54,853 nt of DNA from a virus. The notes under the pieces are model-generated. The model worked only from the letters and a program-made list of their open reading frames with translations. It searched no databases and was not told the origin of the DNA. The position numbers and the translations under genes are program-made. Shown piece by piece: positions 49,105 to 54,853 of the stretch. The stretch covers positions 1 to 54,853 of IMG/VR virus record IMGVR_UViG_3300044684_000175; one strand, given 5' to 3'. Within the stretch, counting starts at the first letter, position 1; each line of letters starts with the position of its first letter.

Positions 49105-49572
49105 ATGCTTCGCAAAATCCTACCCCTTGCCGCGATGTTCGTTCTCGTCGCAGGCAGTGCATCTGCTCAAGTGGCACCGCAGTATTCCGGGGCCAACGGG
49201 TCAATAATCAATGGCCAGGTGATGTTGTGCCCGGCCGCTGACGGCATCCACGCCACGGCATGTCCTGCCGGCACATCGGCGAACCCGACGATCACGCAGC
49301 CCCAACCGACAACCGCCGCGGTAGCGTCGGCCCAACAGACCTGCACCACCTCCGCGGTTCAGCTGCCGAACCAAGCATATACAAACGGCTTTGTCGCGAC
49401 CGCGCTGACCACGAACACGGGCACGGTATATATCGGCGGCAGTGGAGTGACGACGTCTACCGGCTATCCGCTCAAGCCAGGTCAGTCCATCGCCTACAAC
49501 GCTGCCAATTCCAATCAGGCCTACCTGATCTGTGATGGCAACTCGGACAAGATCACGATCACCGGGAACTGA
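49105..49572 (+). CDS. Secreted protein in the tail fibre locus
   Basis: 155 residues. MLRKILPLAAMFVLVAGSAS is a clear signal peptide with cleavage likely after Ala21 (SASA, then QVAPQY). The mature part is Thr/Ala/Asn-rich beta sequence with four Cys (VMLCPAADGIHATACPAG; QTCTTS; LICDG). Unusual for a virion protein, since assembly occurs in the cytoplasm. It could be a periplasmic partner of the next gene. Confidence 0.7.
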   Translation: MLRKILPLAAMFVLVAGSASAQVAPQYSGANGSIINGQVMLCPAADGIHATACPAGTSANPTITQPQPTTAAVASAQQTCTTSAVQLPNQAYTNGFVATALTTNTGTVYIGGSGVTTSTGYPLKPGQSIAYNAANSNQAYLICDGNSDKITITGN

Positions 49573-49574
49573 CG

Positions 49575-51452
49575 ATGAAATCCATTTCCAAACTGTTGGC
49601 GTCTCTCGCCTGTTTGTTTGCTTTCGCCCCGGCGTTTGCGGCAGTGCCTCCTATCCCACCGACGCCAATCGTCGCGGCGGCATCGACGCAAATTCAGGCG
49701 CCACTGGGTATCAACATGTGGGGCGACAGCCTCACGGCTGGTGGCCAAGATGGCTCGGGCATTACCGTTGCCACGGCCTTGTCCGGTCTGACCGGCCAAC
49801 CGGTCTACAACTACGGCGTCGGCGGTCAGGTCTCGACCCAGATCATGATGCGCGGCGGTTTCATGCCGACGACCGTGACGGTGACCAGCAATTCCATGCT
49901 CACTTCGTTTTTGACACAGACGACTGTGACCGCCTTGGGCGGTGTCGCGCTTGCGGGGACGGCGACGACGCAGAGCCCGGACTATCGTCTTTATTCCACA
50001 CCGGCCGGAAATGTCGGCGGCACGCTCTATCAAGGATATGGCACGCTTTGCGGTGTGTACGGTATCCTGACCCGTTATCAGGGCGGACTTAGCGGTGGGC
50101 CGCCTTCGACGACCGAGGCCTATCGCTGGTATAGCCTCTATGCGCCTTCGAACTTCAGCAACCCGATTACCTGCGCGGCCAATTCGACCTTTACGCCGGA
50201 TACCGCGAAGTTGATGGGTATGCCGGCGATCGTCTGGCCGGGCCGCAACAACTATACTCAAGTCGCCCAGGTCGAAAGCGATATCGCCGCTTTCGTGGCG
50301 GCTGAAAATGCCATCGGAAACCCCAACTATCTGATTTTGGGGGTGATCAACGGCGAATACTCTGGCGAGGTCTCGGGCCAAGCCGGTTATACGCAGATCA
50401 CATCGATCAATAGCAATTCCGGGTCTTTGTATCCGGGGCATTTCTGGGATGTGCGTGCTTGGCTGATCACGCAAGCCACTGCCGGCAACATAATGGATCA
50501 ACAGGATGTTGCCAACGACATTGTGCCGTATAGCCTGCGCGCGACCGTCGGCACCGGCACGCTGTCCGGCGCGCTCGGCACGACCGGATGTCCGACCCTA
50601 TCGGCCACGGCCTCTACCGGGACCTATCACGTCGACAGCGAATACATCATCGCTACAGCCGTCTCCGGCACGTCCGTCACGACCTGTTCCCGCGGCCAAG
50701 GCGTCGGTGGGGTCGCCGCCGCCCACAGCAATGGCGCTGCCTATACGCTCACCGACAATATCCATCTCAGCGGCACGACCGACGCAGCGATTGCGAGCTA
50801 TATCAACAGCCATTTCCTGACGCTGTTGACGCCAGCGAAGCAGACGGTCGTGACGCCGGCCGCGATGGGCAACTATCTCACCGGGGCAAACGTCGGCATA
50901 AGGGCTGGCTCTACCTACGTCCACGGGCTTCTCAACGTCGATGGCAACACCGTGTACGCGCCGAACTTTGGCATCCTGTCGACGGACGGAAACGGCAACC
51001 CGATCCAGATCCTGCGCGCAGTCGGTGCGCAGGTGTACATGGGCGGCTCCTTCATTCAACAACTAAGCTTCGGCACGGGCGGTGTCGGCGGCATTTCAGC
51101 CCAAACCAGTGCCAATAATGGTCTTTGGATAACGACGCACGGCACGGCGGACGCGGGATATTCCTACTCTCAGCCCGCCACGGGCAGCACGGTCACGATC
51201 GCTGATACCGGCGACCTCGCGATTATCGATCCCGCCGGCAGTCTATCGACGCTGACGGTGAACTTGCCGACGTGTTCGAGCTCCTACGATGGGAAAATGG
51301 TGGGTGCCAGCTTCACGCAGCCGGTCACAACCCTATCCATGGGCGCGACGGCTGGCACGGTGTTGGGGGCGCCAGCTACCGTCGCGGCAAATTCGGCCTA
51401 TCGTTGGATATGCAGGGGCACAAACACGACGTGGTATCGGCTCACGAACTGA
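49575..51452 (+). CDS. Secreted SGNH hydrolase with fibre-like tail
   Basis: 625 residues. Signal peptide 1-22 (LLASLACLFAFAPAFA). The SGNH domain holds MWGDSLTAGG with Ser52, YNYGVGGQVSTQI, WPGRNNYTQ and TDNIHLSG with Asp394/His397. A beta module (about 323-391) is inserted before the last block. The C-terminal 200 residues are a beta-rich, fibre-like tail (GATAGTVLGAPATVAANSA). Close in layout to the fibre at 46310 but exported. Two bases after the previous gene, so they should be co-expressed. Confidence 0.78.
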   Translation: MKSISKLLASLACLFAFAPAFAAVPPIPPTPIVAAASTQIQAPLGINMWGDSLTAGGQDGSGITVATALSGLTGQPVYNYGVGGQVSTQIMMRGGFMPTTVTVTSNSMLTSFLTQTTVTALGGVALAGTATTQSPDYRLYSTPAGNVGGTLYQGYGTLCGVYGILTRYQGGLSGGPPSTTEAYRWYSLYAPSNFSNPITCAANSTFTPDTAKLMGMPAIVWPGRNNYTQVAQVESDIAAFVAAENAIGNPNYLILGVINGEYSGEVSGQAGYTQITSINSNSGSLYPGHFWDVRAWLITQATAGNIMDQQDVANDIVPYSLRATVGTGTLSGALGTTGCPTLSATASTGTYHVDSEYIIATAVSGTSVTTCSRGQGVGGVAAAHSNGAAYTLTDNIHLSGTTDAAIASYINSHFLTLLTPAKQTVVTPAAMGNYLTGANVGIRAGSTYVHGLLNVDGNTVYAPNFGILSTDGNGNPIQILRAVGAQVYMGGSFIQQLSFGTGGVGGISAQTSANNGLWITTHGTADAGYSYSQPATGSTVTIADTGDLAIIDPAGSLSTLTVNLPTCSSSYDGKMVGASFTQPVTTLSMGATAGTVLGAPATVAANSAYRWICRGTNTTWYRLTN

Positions 51453-51462
51453 TCCTGCGCCG

Positions 51463-52581
51463 CTACCACCCCGCCTTGGTTATGAAGTCCGCTACGGTCG
51501 CGGCAACAATACCATTGCCGGCATCGTTGAGATGCAACTGGTCACCGCGCAGGCCGGTTGGGACCAGATCATTGGCGTAATCGGAAGCGTTCGCGTACTG
51601 CGAGCCCGGTGCCCCCTTGGCCACCAATATGGAACGGATGTCGATGTAGTTGTTCGGATAGGCCGCTTTTAACGAAGCGTTCAATCCTGTGATCGTTGTC
51701 CAATTGGCCAGGCCGTTCGTCTCACCATTGTTAAAATCGCCGTTCAGGATCGACAAAACCACGAATTTGCCATCGGGAAGGGCGGCGACCATTTTTGCAA
51801 TGTCGGCAATGACTTCGGAGGGGTAGAAATAGTTGTTCCGCCCCGCCCAAATGACAGCAATTGAGCCCGGCGCTTCGACGGAGATCGTGAAGGCACTTCC
51901 GGCCGGGCAGTTGACCGTGCCAGGATCCGTTGCCGGCGTGAAGGTATACTGAAGGGCAGTTGACGGGGGACCTCCCGACGCGCTGCCTGTCAATGTGCCG
52001 GCGATGCCCTGGATCGTCCCATTGACGGAAATGGGACCGTTTCCCGCCCCTGTGGAGACAAGCCGATAATCAGGGTCTTGCATGGTCGCGTGCCCGACGA
52101 GAACAACCCCGTTGACGGCCGTGACAGCATTGGCGCCTGCGACGATTTGGTTGCCGGAAATAGTCAGCTTTGTTGCAATGCCACCTTGGCGCATACCGAT
52201 CTGCGTCGAGGTTTGGCCGCCTATGCCTTGATTTACTACCGTCGCTCCAGGCAGCAAAGCCGTCAACTGATCGGGGTATGGAGTACCGTATACGCCCTGG
52301 GTCAGGCTATCGCCCCAGCAGATTATCCGGCGCTTTGCCGCAGATGCCGAGCTCGATGAACTGGACGAGCTTGAAGAACTTGAGGAGGTCGAAGCGGACG
52401 CGCTTGATGAACTGGAGCTTGACGTGCTTGCGGTTGAAGAACTGGAGCTCGATGAAGCACCAGAGACTGGCGTGATCGAGGCGCTACTTCCCCCGCCTCC
52501 GCCGCCGCAGGCGGTCAGGATGGTTGTTGAACACGCCCCAAGAAGGAGCGCACGCCGATTGGGCGCAAATATCGTTGTCAT
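51463..52581 (-). CDS. SGNH hydrolase lipoprotein with poly-serine linker
   Basis: 372 residues from ATG 52579-52581. N terminus: a twin-Arg (NRRALLLGAC) and a lipobox LTAC with lipidated Cys25, followed by GGGGGG. Residues about 31-82 are almost only Ser, Ala and Thr. Then CWGDSLTQG (Ser about 92), VVNQGIGGQTSTQIGM, WAGRNNY and GDQLHLND (Asp347/His350). It lacks the inserted beta module of the other two. It should be a surface or periplasm-facing esterase on a flexible tether. Convergent with the late operon (10-bp gap) and with its own candidate promoter. Probably expressed in the lysogen; receptor deacetylation and superinfection exclusion is the hypothesis. Confidence 0.8.
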   Translation of the reverse strand: MTTIFAPNRRALLLGACSTTILTACGGGGGGSSASITPVSGASSSSSSSTASTSSSSSSSASASTSSSSSSSSSSSSSASAAKRRIICWGDSLTQGVYGTPYPDQLTALLPGATVVNQGIGGQTSTQIGMRQGGIATKLTISGNQIVAGANAVTAVNGVVLVGHATMQDPDYRLVSTGAGNGPISVNGTIQGIAGTLTGSASGGPPSTALQYTFTPATDPGTVNCPAGSAFTISVEAPGSIAVIWAGRNNYFYPSEVIADIAKMVAALPDGKFVVLSILNGDFNNGETNGLANWTTITGLNASLKAAYPNNYIDIRSILVAKGAPGSQYANASDYANDLVPTGLRGDQLHLNDAGNGIVAATVADFITKAGW

Positions 52582-52604
52582 GTGAAACCCCACTCGCTCC
52601 GGTT

Positions 52605-52633
52605 GTCGTACCGCTTACGGACGTTTCCGTCAA
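52605..52633 (-). promoter_or_regulatory. Candidate promoter of the lipoprotein gene
   Basis: On the minus strand TTGACG (52628-52633) and TACGAC (52605-52610) with a 17-bp spacer, about 24 bases before the ATG. Good -35, fair -10. Separate from the late rightward promoters. Confidence 0.5.
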
Positions 52634-52637
52634 TTCC

Positions 52638-52660
52638 AGTCGCCTCAGGGTGGCTTTTTT
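52638..52660 (+). terminator. Rightward terminator opposite the lipoprotein promoter
   Basis: AGTCGCC (52638-52644) with GGTGGCT (52649-52655) including two G-T pairs, loop TCAG, then T6 (52655-52660). It would stop late transcripts that have run antisense through the lipoprotein gene before the lysis cassette. Confidence 0.5.
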
Positions 52661-52684
52661 CATGCCCTAAGGAGGGGCAAAACC

Positions 52685-53041
52685 ATGACCACTACCGTCA
52701 ATATGAACGGCCTGACCGGCCAACTGTCCACCATCCTGCGAGAGGCTCTGGCCGCGCTGGAGAAGTTCACCGGTCCCGAAATCGACGCGCTAAAGGCTTC
52801 GGCCAAGGATACTATGGACAAGGCCGTGGCCGCTTCCGGTCCGATCGGTATCCAGATTTTCAACGCCGGTCTCGAAAGCTTTCCGGGCGTGAAGATCATC
52901 GCCCCGGCCATCGAGGTCGTTGCCGATCCCATCGTCGGCAACCTGGTCCATGCCGGTGCCCAGGCAGCTGACGACGCTATTACCGCAGACCTGAACAAGG
53001 CGCAGGCGGCGCAAGCCGCCCCCCAGCCCCAGCCGGAGTAA
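52685..53041 (+). CDS. Helical protein at start of lysis cassette, 118 aa
   Basis: 118 residues with AAGGAGGGG upstream. Helical: LSTILREALAALEKFTGPEI, then a moderately hydrophobic GPIGIQIFNAGLESFPGVKI stretch and a Pro/Gln-rich end. No clear membrane span. Might be a virion or lysis-related protein. Not recognised. Confidence 0.6.
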   Translation: MTTTVNMNGLTGQLSTILREALAALEKFTGPEIDALKASAKDTMDKAVAASGPIGIQIFNAGLESFPGVKIIAPAIEVVADPIVGNLVHAGAQAADDAITADLNKAQAAQAAPQPQPE

Positions 53042-53061
53042 TCCGGCTCCCTATCTCAACC

Positions 53062-53223
53062 GTGTCGCTGGTTGCCATGGCTGCTAAGGCCATAGCCAGC
53101 GGCACTGGCGCTCACGCCGTCGCTCCGCATCACAAGGGCCTGATCGCGGGCCTGGCGATGTCGTGGAGCCTGATCAGCGATGCGGTGTTGACCGCGCTGC
53201 ATCTCAAGGGGAAATCGCAATGA
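53062..53223 (+). CDS. Small protein with one hydrophobic segment, 53 aa
   Basis: GTG start at 53062; ATG 53077 is an alternative. Basic/His-rich first half and a weakly hydrophobic helix GLIAGLAMSWSLISDAVLTA. Stop overlaps the next start. Position in the lysis region suggests a holin-like or pinholin role, but the segment is short. Confidence 0.45.
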   Translation: MSLVAMAAKAIASGTGAHAVAPHHKGLIAGLAMSWSLISDAVLTALHLKGKSQ

Positions 53224-53438
53224 CCGAACTCGAACGCCTTCAGGCGGAAAATGCCGAAATGCGTCAGTTGCTCAAGCTGGCGGAGAAGAAGCTTCGCGCG
53301 GCCGCCTTTCGTGAGCGCGTGCTCAAACGCATGGAGGAAGGCAATCGACGCCTGGAGGAATATGAGCGCAATCGCCCACTGCGCGTCTATTTCGGCGCTG
53401 GAGACACCGTCGATTCCATCAACCACGTCGCCCATTAG
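53220..53438 (+). CDS. Coiled-coil protein, 72 aa
   Basis: 72 residues from ATG 53220. Heptads LERLQAENAEMRQLLKLAEK and RVLKRMEEGNRRLEEYERN, then a short globular end. Similar in shape to accessory proteins of lysis cassettes. Not recognised. Confidence 0.65.
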   Translation: MTELERLQAENAEMRQLLKLAEKKLRAAAFRERVLKRMEEGNRRLEEYERNRPLRVYFGAGDTVDSINHVAH

Positions 53439-53450
53439 GAGGTTTCCGAA

Positions 53451-53783
53451 ATGAGGGAATATCTTTCCGCGCATACGCCGGCCGACGAACGGCCCTATCC
53501 GCAGTTCGTCAACTTCTCCGTAGAGGGCGACGAAGTCGTGATCTCCGTCCGCGCCAAGCAGACCGAGGTCGACGGCGTCCGCATCTGTGGCCAAACCTGC
53601 CAGCCTGGTGGCTTTGGCTGCAATAACTATTGCAACATGGCGCCCGACAAAGGTCCCATGGCGGACAAGCCTGAAGACTTCACCCATCACAACGTCGGCG
53701 CCCAGGCGGAAATGCGCCTGCCGCGCGAGACCGCTATCCAGATCATGGGTGAAGCGCTCGCCAAATTGATGGGTGAGAAGTGA
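53451..53783 (+). CDS. Cys-containing hypothetical protein, 110 aa
   Basis: 110 residues. Strand-rich first half (FVNFSVEGDEVVISVRAK) and four Cys in ICGQTCQPGGFGCNNYCNM, which could bind a metal ion. Helical end. AGGAGG lies upstream. Not recognised. Confidence 0.65.
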   Translation: MREYLSAHTPADERPYPQFVNFSVEGDEVVISVRAKQTEVDGVRICGQTCQPGGFGCNNYCNMAPDKGPMADKPEDFTHHNVGAQAEMRLPRETAIQIMGEALAKLMGEK

Positions 53784-53784
53784 T

Positions 53785-54207
53785 ATGCCTCTCCGCGACA
53801 TTCTGATCCAAGAAGAGGGCTGGGAAACCAAGACCTATCCCGATCAGGACGGCAACCACACTTGGGGTGTGGGCCATCTTGATCCGCACTCACCCATCGG
53901 CGAAGTCCACACCGATGCCCAGATCAGCATCCAACTCGATACCGATATTTCCGCCGCGACCGGTGCCCTCGAACGCTTGATCCCATGGGTGGTCAATCTC
54001 GATCAGGTCCGCCGCGAGGCTGTGATCGACATGGCCTTCCAGATGGGAGCCGGCAAGGTCATGCAGTTCCACCAGATGCTCGCCAAACTGCAGGCTGGTG
54101 ACTATGCCAGCGCCGCGGCGGAAGCCCTCGACAGCGATTGGGCGCGCGAGACGCCGAACCGGGCGCAGGGCGTCGCCAATCGCATCCGGACGGGCGTCGA
54201 GCCATGA
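53785..54207 (+). CDS. Endolysin, GH24 lysozyme
   Basis: 140 residues from ATG 53785. The T4-type triad pattern is visible: catalytic Glu in EEGWETKTYPDQDGNHTWG, with the Asp and Thr a few residues on, and GVGHL. Second lobe has LIPWVVNLDQVRREAVIDMA and FQMGAGKVMQFHQMLAKLQ. It hydrolyses peptidoglycan. There is no signal peptide, so release depends on a holin. ATGA overlap with the next gene. Confidence 0.88.
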   Translation: MPLRDILIQEEGWETKTYPDQDGNHTWGVGHLDPHSPIGEVHTDAQISIQLDTDISAATGALERLIPWVVNLDQVRREAVIDMAFQMGAGKVMQFHQMLAKLQAGDYASAAAEALDSDWARETPNRAQGVANRIRTGVEP

Positions 54208-54323
54208 CGCCGCCTGACGATCCTGAAAACCCCGGCGGCACGCTCCTCGCGCTCGTCGCCCTCGTATGCTTGCTGTGCCTGGTTGGGCTTGGCCTCTTCG
54301 CTATTTTCCCGATTGGGTACTGA
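54204..54323 (+). CDS. 39-aa single-span membrane protein
   Basis: A short acidic N terminus (MTPPDDPENPGG) and one long hydrophobic segment (LLALVALVCLLCLVGLGLFA). Overlaps endolysin and the next gene. Candidate holin or pinholin. Confidence 0.65.
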   Translation: MTPPDDPENPGGTLLALVALVCLLCLVGLGLFAIFPIGY

Positions 54324-54574
54324 TGACTGTCAACGAAATCATAGCCGTCCTTGGCTTCGTGCTCACCGTGCTCGTCCTCGGCTTCGGTGCCGTGATATGG
54401 TTTGTCCGTCTAGAAGGCCGGGTGAACACGACCATCGCGCTCCAAGAGCAGTTCAAGGAATGGGTCGAGAAGGAACACGCCGGCCTGGCCGTGCGCTTTG
54501 ACGATGGGCTCCGCGATGTCAAGGCATCGATCGACAAGGTGTTCGATCGGCTGGACAAGAAGGCCGACAAGTAG
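54323..54574 (+). CDS. Membrane-anchored coiled-coil protein, 83 aa
   Basis: N-terminal span (EIIAVLGFVLTVLVLGFGAV) and a charged helical tail (KEWVEKEHAG, VKASIDKVFDRLDKK). This is the shape of holin-2 / i-spanin-like lysis proteins. No o-spanin lipoprotein overlaps it. The role is inferred from position. Confidence 0.65.
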   Translation: MTVNEIIAVLGFVLTVLVLGFGAVIWFVRLEGRVNTTIALQEQFKEWVEKEHAGLAVRFDDGLRDVKASIDKVFDRLDKKADK

Positions 54575-54575
54575 G

Positions 54576-54740
54576 TCACTCCCGCGAGAACGCGAACTCG
54601 ATATGCCCCACGGTCGCGGTCGGCTTGAACCGTCCCTCCGCCATCAGGCGCCGCGGTGTCTCGCGGAAAATGCCGGCGCGATGCGGCCGAAAGGTGACAA
54701 ACTCATCCGGGGGCAATTCCCCTAGGCTGACGAGTGTCAA
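54576..54740 (-). CDS. Leftward small protein, start uncertain
   Basis: 54 residues if started at the TTG at 54738-54740, which overlaps the previous stop (TTGA). Frame is open upstream through the window edge. The end (FRPHRAGIFRETPRRLMAEG, then TVGHIEFAFSRE) is gene-like. Convergent with the lysis gene one base away. Would be the last gene of the leftward early operon if the molecule is circular. Confidence 0.55.
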   Translation of the reverse strand: MTLVSLGELPPDEFVTFRPHRAGIFRETPRRLMAEGRFKPTATVGHIEFAFSRE

Positions 54741-54853
54741 ATCTTGATCGTGATAACGGTCAGGCCCCCATGCTGCGACGGATACTGCACCCAATTTTGC
54801 GGATTGTTTTCTGGCTGAAGGTACAGCGGCCAGAACCTGTACTTCTTCAGCGG
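54737..54853 (-). CDS. C-terminal end of a leftward gene cut by the window edge
   Basis: Frame entering from the right edge: PLKKYRFWPLYLQPENNPQN and on to LTVITIKI, stop at 54737-54739. It is in phase with the gene that leaves the left edge at base 1, and joining them makes one continuous 285-residue protein. The last 38 residues lie here. Confidence 0.65.
   Translation of the reverse strand, partial: PLKKYRFWPLYLQPENNPQNWVQYPSQHGGLTVITIKI

Noticed and set aside
51930-52500. Repetitive DNA in the lipoprotein linker, CRISPR-like at first sight
   Set aside because: It is the poly-Ser/Ala coding stretch; units are not of constant length and there are no spacers.
1-54853. tRNA genes and insertion sequences
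   Set aside because: No cloverleaf with a T-loop, no complete transposase and no paired terminal repeats were found by eye. A tRNAscan or IS search was not possible.

Overview
The window reads as a complete siphovirus genome from an alphaproteobacterial host, probably temperate. Host assignment rests on three things: a GapR/DUF2312-type nucleoid protein, a tail-tip cassette laid out like that of Rhodobacter-type gene transfer agents (DUF2460, DUF2163, NlpC/P60, large baseplate protein), and an XF1762-type protein. The molecule is probably circular or circularly permuted. The leftward gene cut at base 1 and the leftward gene cut at base 54853 join in the same reading frame, and the junction recreates a GGATCC site.

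Left arm, about 1-13.2 kb, is leftward: roughly 25 short, mostly translationally coupled early genes. They include a repeat-bearing C5 cytosine methyltransferase, a GapR homologue, a complete beta sliding clamp, an HNH endonuclease, a possible single-strand annealing protein, a Lar-type zinc ribbon and several tiny membrane proteins. A ribbon-helix-helix regulator (3.0 kb) faces its own operator. At 13.2-16.6 kb lies the immunity region: an S24/LexA-type repressor, a divergent Cro-like gene, and two pairs of 16-bp operators (consensus WTAGCAA-NN-TTGCTAW) at 13.2 and 16.35 kb, resembling a lambda OL/OR arrangement. A 530-bp gene-free segment follows, with a perfect DnaA box just beyond it, and is a candidate origin.

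Right arm, 17.1-27.1 kb, is rightward: a helicase-methyltransferase fusion, an orphan LexA DNA-binding domain, an XF1762-type protein, a DUF1376 replication protein, a second Lar-type protein and many small proteins. From 27.2 kb the virion genes follow in standard order: small and large terminase, portal, protease-scaffold fusion, major capsid, connectors, major tail protein, tail chaperones with a -1 frameshift, tape measure, tail tip. Major capsid and major tail genes share a similar leader of about 105 nt. After the tail tip come a fibre with an SGNH esterase domain, a lectin-like protein, and two proteins with signal peptides, one of which is a second SGNH esterase. A third SGNH esterase, an outer-membrane-type lipoprotein with a poly-serine linker, lies on the opposite strand with its own candidate promoter. 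The lysis cassette (GH24 lysozyme plus small membrane proteins) ends the right arm.

No integrase, partition gene, DNA polymerase, primase, tRNA, IS element or CRISPR array was recognised. The most interesting features are the three-way SGNH hydrolase family split between virion, periplasm and cell surface, the repeat-built methyltransferase, the phage clamp plus GapR pair, the duplicated structural-gene leader, and a gene frameshifted inside a 9-G tract. All assignments come from reading the sequence; no database search was run.
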